Assembly (NCBI RefSeq): GCF_001544695.2
Contig: NZ_FCOM02000020.1
Coordinates: forward strand, 1-64,000
Reading direction: 5' to 3'
DNA: 64,000 nt
Source of the DNA: Caballeronia arvi
GTDB taxonomy: Bacteria > Pseudomonadota > Gammaproteobacteria > Burkholderiales > Burkholderiaceae
Below, piece after piece: positions 49,453 through 62,900 of this stretch. Made by a program: the position numbers and the translations under genes. The first letter of the stretch is position 1. The number at the start of each line of letters is the position of its first letter. The notes beneath the pieces are model-generated. The model made no database searches, was not told the DNA's origin, and was given only the letters and a program-made list of their open reading frames with translations.

Positions 49453-49482
49453 AGTATAGCATGTGAGGATTGCCCGGCTCAA
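49453..49482 (-). promoter_or_regulatory. Sigma70 promoter of rpsB
   Basis: On the minus strand TTGAGC (49482-49477) and TATACT (49458-49453) are 18 bp apart. This gives a leader of about 210 bases before the rpsB ATG at 49237. Confidence 0.72.
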
Positions 49483-49637
49483 GCCGCCCGCTCGAAGCGA
49501 AAACCGGGCGGCGCGCACGCCGCGATCCCGCCGCCGCGCCGCCCGCCTCCAACTATCCGGGTGCGGCTCATTTCCTAAGGTGCGATAATGCCGCTTTCGC
49601 GGCTCACTGCCGCATACACGCAATTCCGGGCCAAGTC

Positions 49638-50447
49638 ATGTCCATCACGCTGAAAAACGAACACGATATCGCGCAGATGCGGGTCGCCTGCCGGCTCGCC
49701 AGCGAAGTGCTCGATTTCATCACGCCGCACATCGCTCCCGGCGTGACGACCGAGGAACTCGACCGCCTCTGTCACGAATATATGGTGAAGGAACAGGGCA
49801 CCGTTCCCGCGCCGCTGAATTACCAGCCGCCCGGCTATCCGCCGTATCCCAAGGCGACCTGCATTTCCGTGAACGACGTGATCTGTCACGGCATCCCCGG
49901 CGAAAAGGTGCTGAAGAATGGCGACGCGCTCAACATCGACATCACCGTGATCAAGAACGGGTATTTCGGCGATACGAGCCGCATGTTCATCGTCGGCGAA
50001 GGTTCGATTCTGGCGAAGCGGCTCGTGCAGACCACCTTCGACTGCATGTGGCTGGGTATCGATCAGGTGCGCCCCGGCGCGCATCTGGGCGACATCGGCC
50101 ACGCGATCCAGAAGCACGCCGAGTCGCAGGGTTACAGCGTGGTGCGCGAATACTGCGGCCACGGCATCGGACAGGTGTTCCACGAAGAGCCGCAAGTGCT
50201 GCACTACGGGCGTCCGGGCACGGGTATCGAACTGGAGGCGGGCATGATTTTCACCGTCGAGCCGATGATCAACGCCGGCCGCCGCGAAATCCGCACGATG
50301 CCCGACCAGTGGACCGTCAAGACGCGCGATCGCAGCCTGTCGGCGCAATGGGAGCACACGGTGCTCGTCACGCCGACCGGCTACGAAGTGCTGACCGTCT
50401 CGGCGGACACGCAGGCGCCGTCGCAACTGATCGCGGCCACTGCCTGA
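49638..50447 (+). CDS. map: Methionine aminopeptidase, type I
   Basis: A 269-residue dinuclear metalloprotease removing N-terminal methionine. Metal ligands lie in [41 protein letters not shown] and the final WEHTVLVT. The frame is open 56 codons further upstream into the rpsB promoter region, but the ATG at 49638 gives the family length. It is divergent from rpsB, a common arrangement. Confidence 0.97.
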   Translation: MSITLKNEHDIAQMRVACRLASEVLDFITPHIAPGVTTEELDRLCHEYMVKEQGTVPAPLNYQPPGYPPYPKATCISVNDVICHGIPGEKVLKNGDALNIDITVIKNGYFGDTSRMFIVGEGSILAKRLVQTTFDCMWLGIDQVRPGAHLGDIGHAIQKHAESQGYSVVREYCGHGIGQVFHEEPQVLHYGRPGTGIELEAGMIFTVEPMINAGRREIRTMPDQWTVKTRDRSLSAQWEHTVLVTPTGYEVLTVSADTQAPSQLIAATA

Positions 50448-50517
50448 TTCCGCGCTCTTCCGGGCGCCGGCCACGCAGGCTGGCGCGCCATTCTCCTCTC
50501 GCCTTTCCTTCCAATCC

Positions 50518-53103
50518 ATGAGCAGCACTGCCGCCGTCGCCACGCCCTGTGAAACGCTGCGCGCCGCCTACAAGGCGGCGAAGGCGGCGCTCATCGAACG
50601 CTTTCAGGCGACGTCGAGCGTCGAGCCGCTCATGCATGCGCTCGCGCGCGCCACCGACGATGCCCTCAAAGGTGCCTGGGCCGCCTGCGACATGCCGGAT
50701 CACGCGGCGCTGGTCGCGGTCGGCGGGTATGGGCGCGGCGAGCTTGCGCCCTATTCCGACGTCGATATTCTGGTGCTCCTGCCCGATCCTTCGCCGCATA
50801 GCGAGGACGCGGAGCTCAACGGTCGGGTCGAGCGCTTCATCGGCATGGCGTGGGATCTGGGACTCGATATCGGCAGCAGCGTGCGCTCGGTCGAGCAGTG
50901 CATCGCCGAAGCCGGTAACGACATCACCGTGCAGACGTCGTTGCTCGAGGCGCGGCGCATTTGCGGCGACACGGCGCTGTTTCAGCGTTTCGGTGCACGC
51001 TATCGCGAAACGCTCGATCCGCGCGCGTTCTTCCAGGCGAAAGTGCTGGAAATGCGTCAGCGCCATGCGAAGTTCCAGGACACGCCCTACAGCCTCGAAC
51101 CCAACATCAAGGAAAGCCCCGGCGGCCTGCGCGATCTGCAACTCATTCTGTGGATCGCGCGCGGGGCGGGCTTCGGCAGCAACTGGCGCGAGCTCGACAC
51201 ATGCGGGCTCATCACCGATCGCGAAGCGCGCGAGCTGCGCCGCAACGAGGGCTTTCTGAAGGCGCTGCGCGCGCGCCTGCACGTGATCGCGAAGCGTCGT
51301 CAGGACATTCTCGTATTCGATTTGCAAACGCCGCTCGCCGAAAGTTTCGGCTTCGAGGCGACGACCGCCAAGCGCGCGAGCGAGCAGCTCATGCGCCGTT
51401 ACTACTGGGCGGCGAAGGCGGTCACGCAGCTCGCGACCATCCTGATCCAGAACGTCGAAGCGCAACTGTTTCCGTCGACGAGCGGTATCACGCGCGTCAT
51501 TTCCGGACGCTTCGTCGAGAAGCAAGGGATGCTGGAAATCGCCCGCGACGACGTCTTCGAGCGCGAGCCGCACGCCATTCTCGAATCCTTCCTGCTTTAC
51601 GAGCAGACGCGCGGCGTGAAGGGTTTTTCGGCACGCACACTGCGCGCGATCTACAACGCGCGCGACCTGATGGACCGCGACTGGCGGCGCGATCCGGAGA
51701 ACCGGCGCCTCTTCATGGAAATTCTGAAGCAGCCCGAAGGCATCACGCACGCGCTGCGGCTCATGAACCAGACGAGCGTGCTCGGGCGCTATCTGCTGAA
51801 CTTCCGACGCATCGTCGGCCAAATGCAGCACGATCTCTATCACGTCTACACCGTCGATCAGCACATCCTGATGGTGTTGCGCAACCTGCGGCGATTCGCG
51901 ATCGCCGAACATGCGCACGAGTATCCGTTCTGCAGTCAGCTGATGGGCAACTTCGAGCGCCCTTGGGTGCTCTACGTCGCGGCGCTGTTTCATGACATCG
52001 CGAAAGGCCGCGGCGGCGATCATTCGACGCTCGGCATGGTCGACGCCCGGCGCTTCTGTCGCGAGCACGGCATCGGGCAGGAAGACACCGAGCTTATCGT
52101 CTGGCTCGTGCAGCAGCATCTGACGATGAGCCACGTCGCGCAGAAGCAGGACACGAGCGATCCGGAAGTCATCAAGCAGTTCGCGTCGGTGGTGAAGACC
52201 GAGCGGCGGCTCACGGCGCTCTATCTTCTGACCGTGGCCGATATCCGCGGCACGAGCCCGAAGGTCTGGAACAACTGGAAAGGCAAGCTGCTGGAAGACC
52301 TGTTCCGCGCGACGCTGGCCGTGCTCGGCGGCGCGCAGCCCGACGCGCATTCGGAACTCAAATCGCGGCAGGAAGCGGCGCTTGCGCTCCTGCGTCTCGA
52401 AACCGTGCCCGAACATGCGCAAAAACGCCTGTGGGATCAGCTCGACGTCGGCTATTTCTTGCGGCACGATCCGGCCGATATCGCGTGGCAGACGCGTGTG
52501 CTGTACCGGCACGTCGAGAGCGACTCGCCGATCGTGCGCGCGCGGCCCTCGCCCATTGGCGCTGCGCTGCAAGTGCTCGTCTACGTGAAGGACCGGCCCG
52601 ATCTTTTCGCCGGCATCTGCGCGTATTTCGACAAGAACGGCTTGTCCGTGCTCGACGCGCGCGTGACGACGACACGCCACGGTTACGCGCTCGACAACTT
52701 CCTCGTCGCGCACCCGGACCACGACGGGAGTTATCGCGACATCGCCAATCTCGTCGAGCAGCAACTGGCCGCACTGCTCGTGGACGAGCGCATCCTGCCG
52801 GAGCCGTCGAAAGGCCGCCTGTCGCGGCTCGTGCGCACTTTTCCGATTACGCCGCGCGTCGATCTTCGTCCCGACGATCGCGGCCAGTACTACATCCTGT
52901 CCGTGTCGGCCAATGACCGGCAGGGCCTTCTTTATTCGATCGCGCGCGTTCTGGCGCAACACCGGATCGGCGTGCAGGCCGCGCGAATCAACACGCTCGG
53001 CGAACGTGTCGAGGACGTGTTTCTGCTCGACGGCAAAAGCCTGTCGAACAACCGCACCCAGATCCAGGTGGAAACCGAGTTGCTGCGCGCGATCGCAGCC
53101 TGA
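50518..53103 (+). CDS. glnD: [Protein-PII] uridylyltransferase / uridylyl-removing enzyme
   Basis: An 861-residue nitrogen sensor that modifies PII according to glutamine level. The nucleotidyltransferase domain has [20 protein letters not shown] at 69-88, the HD hydrolase domain has [12 protein letters not shown] at about 492-503, and two C-terminal ACT domains (about 680-760 and 790-861) bind glutamine. All active-site motifs are intact. It is 70 bp behind map and 6 bp ahead of the pseudouridine synthase gene, so these may be co-transcribed. Confidence 0.97.
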   Translation: MSSTAAVATPCETLRAAYKAAKAALIERFQATSSVEPLMHALARATDDALKGAWAACDMPDHAALVAVGGYGRGELAPYSDVDILVLLPDPSPHSEDAELNGRVERFIGMAWDLGLDIGSSVRSVEQCIAEAGNDITVQTSLLEARRICGDTALFQRFGARYRETLDPRAFFQAKVLEMRQRHAKFQDTPYSLEPNIKESPGGLRDLQLILWIARGAGFGSNWRELDTCGLITDREARELRRNEGFLKALRARLHVIAKRRQDILVFDLQTPLAESFGFEATTAKRASEQLMRRYYWAAKAVTQLATILIQNVEAQLFPSTSGITRVISGRFVEKQGMLEIARDDVFEREPHAILESFLLYEQTRGVKGFSARTLRAIYNARDLMDRDWRRDPENRRLFMEILKQPEGITHALRLMNQTSVLGRYLLNFRRIVGQMQHDLYHVYTVDQHILMVLRNLRRFAIAEHAHEYPFCSQLMGNFERPWVLYVAALFHDIAKGRGGDHSTLGMVDARRFCREHGIGQEDTELIVWLVQQHLTMSHVAQKQDTSDPEVIKQFASVVKTERRLTALYLLTVADIRGTSPKVWNNWKGKLLEDLFRATLAVLGGAQPDAHSELKSRQEAALALLRLETVPEHAQKRLWDQLDVGYFLRHDPADIAWQTRVLYRHVESDSPIVRARPSPIGAALQVLVYVKDRPDLFAGICAYFDKNGLSVLDARVTTTRHGYALDNFLVAHPDHDGSYRDIANLVEQQLAALLVDERILPEPSKGRLSRLVRTFPITPRVDLRPDDRGQYYILSVSANDRQGLLYSIARVLAQHRIGVQAARINTLGERVEDVFLLDGKSLSNNRTQIQVETELLRAIAA

Positions 53104-53109
53104 GACTTT

Positions 53110-55251
53110 ATGCGCGTCAAACTGACAGCCAAACATCCGCGTCCCACGTCGGCGACGCGATCGCCGGTCCGATCCGGCACTGCCACCGGGCGCAAGCCTG
53201 TGCGCCCAGCGGCGCCGGAAGAGGCGCGTCCAAAGCGCGCGGGCCAGCCTGGCGCTGAAAAGCGTGGCGATGCACCGCGAGAAGCGCGCGCGTTCAAATC
53301 GCGTGGCGACGATTCGCGTTCTGGATCCGGTCCGCGCAAGAGCGCGGAAGGACGCGCGCCGGCGCGTGGGGAGCGTGCATCGGGCGGCGATGAGCGCCAC
53401 TCGTTCAAACCGCGTGGCGATGATTCGCGTCCGGCTTTTAGCGAGCGCGGTCCGCGTAAGTCGTTCGAAGACCGTCCGGCGCGCGGTGAGCGCACGTCAG
53501 GCAGCGACGAACGACGAGCATTCAAACCGCGTGGCGACGATTCGCGTCCTGCGTTCGGTGAACGCGGTCCGCGCAGGTCGTTCGAAGATCGCCCGGCTCG
53601 TGGCGAGCGCAGTTCGGGCGGCGATGAACGTCGCTCGTTCAAACCCCGTGGCGACGATTCGCGTCCGGCGTTCGGTGAACGTGGTCCGCGCAAGTCCTTC
53701 GAAGACCGTCCGGCGCGCGGCGAGCGCACGTCGGGCGGCGATGAACGTCGCGCGTTCAAACCGCGTGGCGATGATTCGCGTCCGGCGTTCGGTGAACGTG
53801 GTCCGCGCAAGTCGTTTGAGGACCGCCCAGCTCGCGGCGAACGCACCTCAGGCGGCGATGAACGACGCGCATTCAAACCGCGTGGCGACGATTCGCGTCC
53901 TGCGTTCGGTGAACGCGGTCCGCGCAGGTCGTTCGAAGATCGCCCGGCTCGTGGCGAGCGCAGTTCGGGCGGCGACGAACGTCGCACATTCAAACCGCGT
54001 GGCGACGATTCGCGCCCCGCATTCAGCGAGCGCGGCCCGCGTAAGTCCTTCGAAGACCGTCCGGCGCGCGGCGAGCGCAGTTCGGGCAGCGACGAACGTC
54101 GCACGTTCAAACCGCGTGGCGACGATTCGCGCCCTGCTTTCGGTGAACGCGGTCCGCGCAGCCCGGCTCGTGGCGAGCGCACTTCGAGCGGCGACGAACG
54201 TCGCTCGTTCAAACCGCGTGGCGACGATTCGCGTCCTGCTTTCGGTGAACGCGGTCCGCGCAGCCCGGCTCGCGGCGAGCGCGCCTCGGGCAGCGATGAG
54301 CGTCGCTCGTTCAAACCCCGCGGCGACGATTCGCGTCCCGCTTTCGGCGAGCGCGGTCCGCGCAAGTCGTTCGAAGATCGCCCGGCGCGCGGCGAGCGCA
54401 GATCAGCCGAAGATCGCCCGTTCGCAAAGCGCGAGGAAGCACACAAGCCCGCCCCCGCCGTCGACTCCGCACCGAAGCCCCGCGAACATCACGACGGCCT
54501 CGTGCGTCTTTCGAAAGTGATGTCCGAACTCGGCCTCTGCTCACGCCGCGAAGCCGACGAATGGATCGAAAAAGGCTGGGTGCTCGTCGATGGCGTCGTC
54601 ATCGACACGCTTGGCTCGCGCATCCGTCCGACGCAGAACATCGAGATCCTGCCCGCAGCGCACTCCGCGCAGTCGCAGCTCGTGACGATTCTTCTGCACA
54701 AGCCGGTCGGCTATGTGTCAGGGCAGGCGGAAGACGGTTACGAGCCCGCCGTCACGCTCATCAACCAGGGCAATCACTGGGACGAGGACCGTTCTGGCAT
54801 CCGCTTCACGCCGGGGCATCTGCGCACGCTCGCGCCCGCCGGACGGCTCGACATCGATTCGACGGGCCTGCTCGTGCTCACGCAGGACGGCCGTATCGCG
54901 AAACAGTTGATCGGCGGCCATTCGGAAGTCGACAAGGAATATCTCGTGCGCGTGCGCTTCGGTGATCATACGGTCGACGTCGATCAGCACTTGCCCGCCG
55001 AAAAGCTCGCGCTCCTGCGTCACGGCCTCGAACTCGACGGCGTGCCGCTCAAGACGGCGCAGGTCAGTTGGCAGAACGGCGAGCAGCTTCGTTTCGTGCT
55101 GCGCGAAGGCAAAAAGAGGCAGATCCGCCGCATGTGCGAACTGGTCGGACTGGACGTCGTCGGACTGAAGCGCATCCGCATGGGCCGCGTCACGCTCGGC
55201 GCGCTGCCGGCCGGACAGTGGCGCTATCTCGCGCCGGGCGAGACGTTCTAA
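53110..55251 (+). CDS. rRNA pseudouridine synthase with long repetitive N-terminal extension
   Basis: A 713-residue protein whose C-terminal 250 residues are a normal RsuA/RluB/RluF-family pseudouridine synthase. An S4 RNA-binding domain (about 464-510, [20 protein letters not shown]) is followed by the catalytic domain with D581 in [15 protein letters not shown] and [20 protein letters not shown]. The latter segments look most like RluF. Residues 1-460 are extra: a basic lead (1-60) and ten repeats (62-430) built on [29 protein letters not shown], and TSGGDERR. This region is rich in Arg, Gly, Asp, Glu and Ser, lacks hydrophobic residues and should be disordered; RNA contact or condensate formation is inference. 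The frame is continuous into the enzyme. ATG at 53110, six bases after glnD. Confidence 0.9.
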   Translation: MRVKLTAKHPRPTSATRSPVRSGTATGRKPVRPAAPEEARPKRAGQPGAEKRGDAPREARAFKSRGDDSRSGSGPRKSAEGRAPARGERASGGDERHSFKPRGDDSRPAFSERGPRKSFEDRPARGERTSGSDERRAFKPRGDDSRPAFGERGPRRSFEDRPARGERSSGGDERRSFKPRGDDSRPAFGERGPRKSFEDRPARGERTSGGDERRAFKPRGDDSRPAFGERGPRKSFEDRPARGERTSGGDERRAFKPRGDDSRPAFGERGPRRSFEDRPARGERSSGGDERRTFKPRGDDSRPAFSERGPRKSFEDRPARGERSSGSDERRTFKPRGDDSRPAFGERGPRSPARGERTSSGDERRSFKPRGDDSRPAFGERGPRSPARGERASGSDERRSFKPRGDDSRPAFGERGPRKSFEDRPARGERRSAEDRPFAKREEAHKPAPAVDSAPKPREHHDGLVRLSKVMSELGLCSRREADEWIEKGWVLVDGVVIDTLGSRIRPTQNIEILPAAHSAQSQLVTILLHKPVGYVSGQAEDGYEPAVTLINQGNHWDEDRSGIRFTPGHLRTLAPAGRLDIDSTGLLVLTQDGRIAKQLIGGHSEVDKEYLVRVRFGDHTVDVDQHLPAEKLALLRHGLELDGVPLKTAQVSWQNGEQLRFVLREGKKRQIRRMCELVGLDVVGLKRIRMGRVTLGALPAGQWRYLAPGETF
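53293..54399 (+). repeat. 117-bp in-frame tandem repeat array (ten units)
   Basis: Units begin at the FKPRGDD/FKSRGDD codons at residues 62, 99, 138, 177, 216, 255, 294, 333, 367 and 401. From 99 to 333 the spacing is exactly 39 residues (117 bp). The first is 37 residues and degenerate, the eighth and ninth are 34 residues, having lost five codons (KSFED-type), and the last is partial. Units differ by synonymous changes and a few alternating residues (T/S, G/S, K/R). Confidence 0.92.
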
Positions 55252-55265
55252 GCAAGTCGTAACCT

Positions 55266-55294
55266 CGCGGGCGCGTCCGGTCGACGCGCCCGCG
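55266..55294 (+). other. GC-rich 12-bp hairpin after pseudouridine synthase gene
   Basis: CGCGGGCGCGTC (55266-55277) pairs perfectly with 55283-55294 around a 5-base loop. No T run follows directly. It precedes the terminator at 55341 and may stabilise the transcript end. Confidence 0.6.
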
Positions 55295-55340
55295 ACGCTC
55301 TTGTTGCTTCGCAAAAATACGACGTTTTAGCAAACAATTT

Positions 55341-55376
55341 GGCACGATGCAGTCCCGATCGTGCCTTTTCGTTTTT
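55341..55376 (+). terminator. Terminator of the map-glnD-pseudouridine synthase run
   Basis: An 8-bp stem GGCACGAT/ATCGTGCC (55341-55348 with 55358-55365) with a 9-base loop is followed by TTTTCGTTTTT. Confidence 0.85.
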
Positions 55377-55481
55377 GGCCGTTTTTTGGCTAAAGAAAAT
55401 GGGTCATCGATCCGATACACCTGTCAGAGGCAGGCGGCAGCAGGATCAGCAGCATCGAAACGGCATTGAGGGAGAATCGCC

Positions 55482-55718
55482 ATGTCAGTTGAAATCATCG
55501 TTCGTGAGACGGGGACCGGTCTGGAGATCGTCAACGGCCGACGACGGCTCGAAGCCCTGCTCGCCCTGCGCGACGAAGTCGTCGTGACGAGCCCCGGCGT
55601 CGGCGAAATGGTCATCGCCCGCCTGCCCGACGGACGTCTGCAAGCGTCCGCGAATCCGGAGCATGTCGCGCTGTTTCGCCAGCCCGATATCAGCGGCAAT
55701 CCGAAGACGCTGGCGTAA
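55482..55718 (+). CDS. Small protein of unknown function (78 residues)
   Basis: A 78-residue protein with a good GGGAGA ribosome-binding site before the ATG and a terminator right after the stop. The segment LEIVNGRRRLEALLALRDEVVV resembles the N-terminal strand-helix of ParB/Srx-type nuclease-like folds (the inGhRRleAll pattern), but nothing else of that fold is present. No signal peptide or membrane segment. It is a single-gene unit between terminators at 55341 and 55724. The function is not known. Confidence 0.75.
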   Translation: MSVEIIVRETGTGLEIVNGRRRLEALLALRDEVVVTSPGVGEMVIARLPDGRLQASANPEHVALFRQPDISGNPKTLA

Positions 55719-55723
55719 AGAAA

Positions 55724-55747
55724 AGGCCGCTTCTCGCGAAGCGGCCT
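55724..55747. terminator. Terminator after the 78-residue gene / def
   Basis: A 10-bp perfect stem AGGCCGCTTC/GAAGCGGCCT (55724-55733 with 55738-55747), loop TCGC, lies between convergent genes. An A run on the left arm and a T-rich stretch on the right give modest tails for both directions. Confidence 0.8.
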
Positions 55748-55774
55748 CATTCCTTTACGATTCACCGAGCGCGT

Positions 55775-58407
<2,633 letters not shown>

Positions 58408-58516
58408 TTAAATCGGTCAACCGGTCGTTCGATTGTCTCAGAAGATCGGTAAATCGTGGCCTCGGCCGAACGACCTAAGCACGGGCCGATGTGCCGCTGC
58501 GCGCGCGCGCAAAAGA

Positions 58517-58540
58517 AAGCGCCCCGGCCGGGGCGCGTTT
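58517..58540 (-). terminator. Terminator after zipA
   Basis: A perfect 18-bp palindrome GCGCCCCGGCCGGGGCGC (58519-58536) with CTTTCTTTT following on the minus strand. It lies 47 bp beyond the zipA stop and ahead of ligA, so ligA-def probably have their own promoter. Confidence 0.75.
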
Positions 58541-58586
58541 CTGCGACGGCGAGCACGCGCGGCCAGCCGCGCGCACGAGCAGGCGA

Positions 58587-59843
58587 CTACTGGCTGAAAA
58601 GACGCCGCGTCGCGGGCGAGCCGGCCGGAATGCCCGCCTGCTCCAGCTTCGCATACAGCGTCATCAATTGCTTTTCGATGGCAAGCAGCGCGGATTCGGG
58701 CAGCGGCCGGCGCTGATCGTCGACGACGCGCGCACCGATGCGCTCCGACAGCGATTTCGCGTAATCGCACATCAGGCGGAAAGGAAGGATGTCTTCATCC
58801 GCGACAGGCACGTCGAGCACCAGCGTGATCATCTGGCCGCCCTTGTAGGTGAGATCGTCGCGCAGGAAGTTGGTATCGCCGAACTGGAGCATGAAGACGG
58901 GATTCTGCTTCGCGTCGAGTTTCACGAAGCGCGTGCCGTCGCGCGACAGCAGCAGGCCGTCCTGCGACGCCACCGCCTGCACGTAATTCGCGGACCACGG
59001 CGCGCCGTCGGAGAGGATGTTGATCGACAGTTGCGCGTCGCATTGTGCGGCGAACGCGTCGAGTTCGCGCGCCATGCCGACGGTTTCCATCATGTCGGGA
59101 AATTCGGGCGCGCCGTCGATGGCATCGGCCAGGCGCTGCACGCCGGTCACGAACTCGGAGAATTCGAGCTCGTTCAGCGGGCCGCTGCGGTTCGCCAGTT
59201 GCGCGGCCGCGCGCAGTTCCTCGTAGCGCACGCCGTTGCGCGGCAACTCCCATGCGCTCTCGCCTTCCGCCTTGCCTTCGATGGTGACCGGCTTCGTGCC
59301 CGCGCGGCGCAGACGCTGCGCGAGCGGAATCACCCGATCGCCCGGGACCGGCGCGGCGAGCCGGATCGGCACGACACAATCGATGCGCCGATCGACCGTC
59401 GCCGGCGGCGTCGATGAAATGGTCGTCGCGGCGGGCATCACCGGTTCGGCGCGTTCTTCTTCGCTGCCGTTTTCATCGCTTTCGGCGACGCCGTTGGCAG
59501 ACGTCGCCTCGGCCTGAAGATCGACGGCGGTATCGGCCGGCGCGATCGGCGGCGTGACCGTCGACGTGTCGGCGCCTCCGGTCCCGAAGCTGGGCTCGAC
59601 ACGCGTGTCGCGCGGCTCCGCGGTAGCGTCCCCCGCCACCGGCTCACGCCGCGGCTGGCGAACGGGCTCGATGAACGGCTGCTCGTCGTCGGTTTCCTGA
59701 CGCGCGAGCGCATCGGCGGCTTCGTCGGGCATCGGGCGCGGCATCTTGCGACGCACCTTTGCCGACTGCCACGCGTTGTACACGACCACACCGCCCACCA
59801 CCACGGCTCCGGCTCCAACCAAACCGAGTGTCAACTCGTCCAT
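58587..59843 (-). CDS. zipA: Cell division protein ZipA-like
   Basis: A 418-residue protein with the ZipA layout: an N-terminal membrane anchor (about 5-23, LTLGLVGAGAVVVGGVVVY), a basic patch (KVRRKMPRP), a long acidic Pro/Thr-rich linker (about 45-160), and a C-terminal FtsZ-binding domain (about 270-405, WSANYVQAVASQDGLLLSRD). It anchors the Z ring to the membrane. The smc-zipA-ligA order is conserved in Burkholderiaceae. Beta-proteobacterial ZipA domains are divergent, so the name rests partly on context. Confidence 0.87.
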   Translation of the reverse strand: MDELTLGLVGAGAVVVGGVVVYNAWQSAKVRRKMPRPMPDEAADALARQETDDEQPFIEPVRQPRREPVAGDATAEPRDTRVEPSFGTGGADTSTVTPPIAPADTAVDLQAEATSANGVAESDENGSEEERAEPVMPAATTISSTPPATVDRRIDCVVPIRLAAPVPGDRVIPLAQRLRRAGTKPVTIEGKAEGESAWELPRNGVRYEELRAAAQLANRSGPLNELEFSEFVTGVQRLADAIDGAPEFPDMMETVGMARELDAFAAQCDAQLSINILSDGAPWSANYVQAVASQDGLLLSRDGTRFVKLDAKQNPVFMLQFGDTNFLRDDLTYKGGQMITLVLDVPVADEDILPFRLMCDYAKSLSERIGARVVDDQRRPLPESALLAIEKQLMTLYAKLEQAGIPAGSPATRRLFSQ

Positions 59844-59991
59844 GCAGGCTCCATCATTCTTTTAGGTTACGAAGCGCCGCGCGATCTGTCGCGCGCATCG
59901 CGCCGTCTGGCCGATGCGCGCACTCCGCGCCGTGACGCACGTTGCCGGAACGTCGTCCGGTCTTCACTCAATTCAAATCCTGCGCAACGCT

Positions 59992-62900
59992 TCAGCCGTT
60001 CTGCGCGAAGCCCGCCGCCGCTTCCATGTCCACCGCGACGATGCGCGACACGCCCTGCTCCTGCATCGTCACGCCGATCAGTTGCTGCGCCATTTCCATC
60101 GCGATCTTGTTGTGCGAGATGAACAGGAACTGCGTTTTGACCGCCATCGCGCGCACGAGATTCGCGAAACGCTCCGTGTTGGCGTCGTCGAGCGGAGCGT
60201 CCACTTCGTCGAGCAGACAGAACGGCGCGGGGTTCAACTGGAACATCGCGAACACGAGCGCGGTCGCGGTCAGCGCCTTCTCGCCGCCCGAAAGCAGGTG
60301 GATCGTCGAATTCTTCTTGCCGGGCGGCTGCGCCATCACCTGCACGCCGGCGTCGAGGATTTCGTCGCCGGTCATGATGAGCTTCGCCTGACCGCCGCCG
60401 AAAAGACGCGGGAACAGTTCGCCGAAGTGACGGTTCACCTCGTCGAACGTGCCTTGCAGCAGCGCGCGCGTTTCCTGGTCGATCTTCTGGATCGCGTCTT
60501 CCAGCGTGCCGATGGCGTCGTTCAGATCCGCCGATTGCGCGTCGAGGAAGTGCTTGCGCTCGGTCGCCGCCGCGAGTTCTTCGAGCGCGGCCATGTTGAC
60601 CGGCCCGAGCGCGGTGATCGCGTTGTTCAGGCGCGTGACTTCGCCCTGCAGATACGAAGGCTTCATGTCCGGCGTGAGCTTTGCGGCGAGCTCGGTTTCG
60701 TCGACGCCCGCCGCCTGCAACTGCTCGACGAACTGCTCGCCGCTGATGCGCGCGGCCTGCTCCTTCAACTGCAATTCGTTGATCCTGTCGCGCAGCGGCT
60801 GCAGCGAGCGTTCCGCCAGCAGACGCTGTTCGTCGCACTGACGCAGACGCGCGGTGAGATCATCCAGTTCGACGCGCGCCACATGCAGCGATTCCTCGCG
60901 CGCCGCGCGCACTTCGAGCGCGTCGTGCAAACCGGTTTGTGCGGTCTGTTCGTTGATGGTTTCGAGCTCGGCGCGCGCGTCTTCCAGCGTGCCCGCAATG
61001 CGTTCGCTCTGATCGTGCGCCGTGTCGATGTTGCGCCGGTATTCGTCGATCTTCGCGGACAGGCCGCGCACGGCGAAACTGGCATCGCTCGCGGCGCGTT
61101 CCAGCTCGCGCAGTTCATGACGGGCGCTGGTCAGTTCTTCATCGAGCGATTCGAACGCGAGCTGATTGTCTTCGAAGCGCGCCTGCAATTGCGCGATCTC
61201 GCCGTCGTGGCGTTCGAACGCGGCTTCCGATTCGGCACGCAGCGCGCGCTGCTCGTCGACCTGCGCGGCGATCTCTTCCAGTTCCTCGCCGATCTGCGTG
61301 TTGCGCTGCGTGTAGCGCTCGTGCGCCTGCGCGAGCTTCAGCACGTCCATCTGCAATGCGTGCACGCGTTGCGTCGCGCGTTCGGCGGCGGCGCGCGCTT
61401 CGGCGAGCGTGTGCGAGCCTTGGGTATGCGCGGCATCGGCGCGTACGGCGTTGGCCTTCGCTTCATCGGAAAGCAGCGCCTGTGCGCGCACCTGCTTCGT
61501 CAGATTCTCGATTTCCTGCGCGCGGGCGAGCATGCCCGACTGCTCGGAGTCCGATGCGTAAAGCTGCACGCCCACCCGCGTGACGATATGCCCCGCCTTC
61601 ACGACGAACGCGGCGCCATCCGGCAACTGGCTGCGCGACGCGAGCGCCTGCGCGAGGTCATCCGCGACGAAGATGGTGGCGAGCCATTCGTTCAATACGG
61701 CGCGCAAGCCCGGATCGTCGATGCGCACGAGCGACAGCAGCGAGCGCAGCCCTTGCGGTGCTTCGACCGGCTTGCCCGCGACGGGCGGCGAATAGAACGC
61801 GAGCTTGGCAGGCGGCGCATCGGTGGCGAACGCCTTGACCCAATCCAGATTCGATACTTCGAGCGCCGCGAGACGCTCGCGCAGCACGGATTCGAGCGCC
61901 GCTTCCCAGCCGGTCTCGACGTGCAGCTTCTTCCACAGACGCGGCAGCGCGCCGAGCTCGTGCTTGTCGAGCCAGGGCTGGATCTTGCCTTCGGTCTGCA
62001 CGCTTTCCTGAAGCTGCTTCAATGCGGCGAGACGCGCTTCCAGTTGATGGATGTGCGCGCTTTCCTTCTGCACGCGTTCCTGCGCGGCGCGGCGCTCGGC
62101 ATCGAGACGCGGTGCGGTTTCCTGCGCATCGGCGAGGCGCGCCTGCGCTTCGGCGAGCACCTCTTCGTGCTCGGCGAGCTGCATGCGCAACTCTTCCAGC
62201 TGCACTTCGTCGGGTGCGTCCAGTCCGCTCGCTTCGTTCTTCAGACGTTCCTGTCGCTGCTGCAATTGCTGAAGCTGCTGATCCGCGTTGCGTTGATGCG
62301 CCGCTTCGAGTTTCAGGGCCTGTTCCGCGCGCGCGATGCCCGCGCGTTCTTCGTTCAACTGTGCCTGCGCATCGCGCCAGCGGGCTTCGAGCGCGGGCAG
62401 CGCGTCGTGCTTCGCGGCGGCAGTATCCGCAGCGATCGCGGCCTTCTCTTCGCCTTCGGCGAGCGCTTCGGTGGCGGTGTCGATTTCATCGCGCGCCTTC
62501 TGCGCCTGCGACTGCCACTGCTCGCGTTGCGCAGTGAGTGCGGCGATTTGCGCCTGCACGCGATTGCGCGATTCGACGATGAAGCGGATCTCCGCTTCCA
62601 GCCGGCTCACTTCGGCATTGGCTTCGTAAAGCGAGCCTTGCGCGCCCTGCATCGCATCGCTCGCGCTGTAGTGCGCGACGCGCAGCGTTTCCAGTTGCGC
62701 TTCGACTTCACGCAGACGCGCAGTCTGCGCTTCGAGCTCGACTTGCGCCTCGCGGATCGCGCGCTGCTGGCGTTCGGCTTCGTTGCCCGCTTCCTTCTTG
62801 CGCAAAAGCCACAGAAGACGCTGCTTCTCTTCGCCTTCGGCCTGCAAGTCCTTGTACTTCGTCGCGACGACGGCTTGCGCTTCGAGCTTCTCGAGATTCG

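Noticed and set aside
53293-54399. Possible CRISPR array (regularly spaced repeats)
   Set aside because: Repeats are contiguous with no unique spacers, are in frame with a downstream enzyme, and no cas gene is in the window.
52932-54446. A 504-codon open frame antisense to the repeat array, itself made of repeats ([15 protein letters not shown] type)
   Set aside because: It exists because the 117-bp units are multiples of three with no antisense stop codon. It crosses the end of glnD, has no ribosome-binding site and no family resemblance. The sense frame leads into an enzyme domain.
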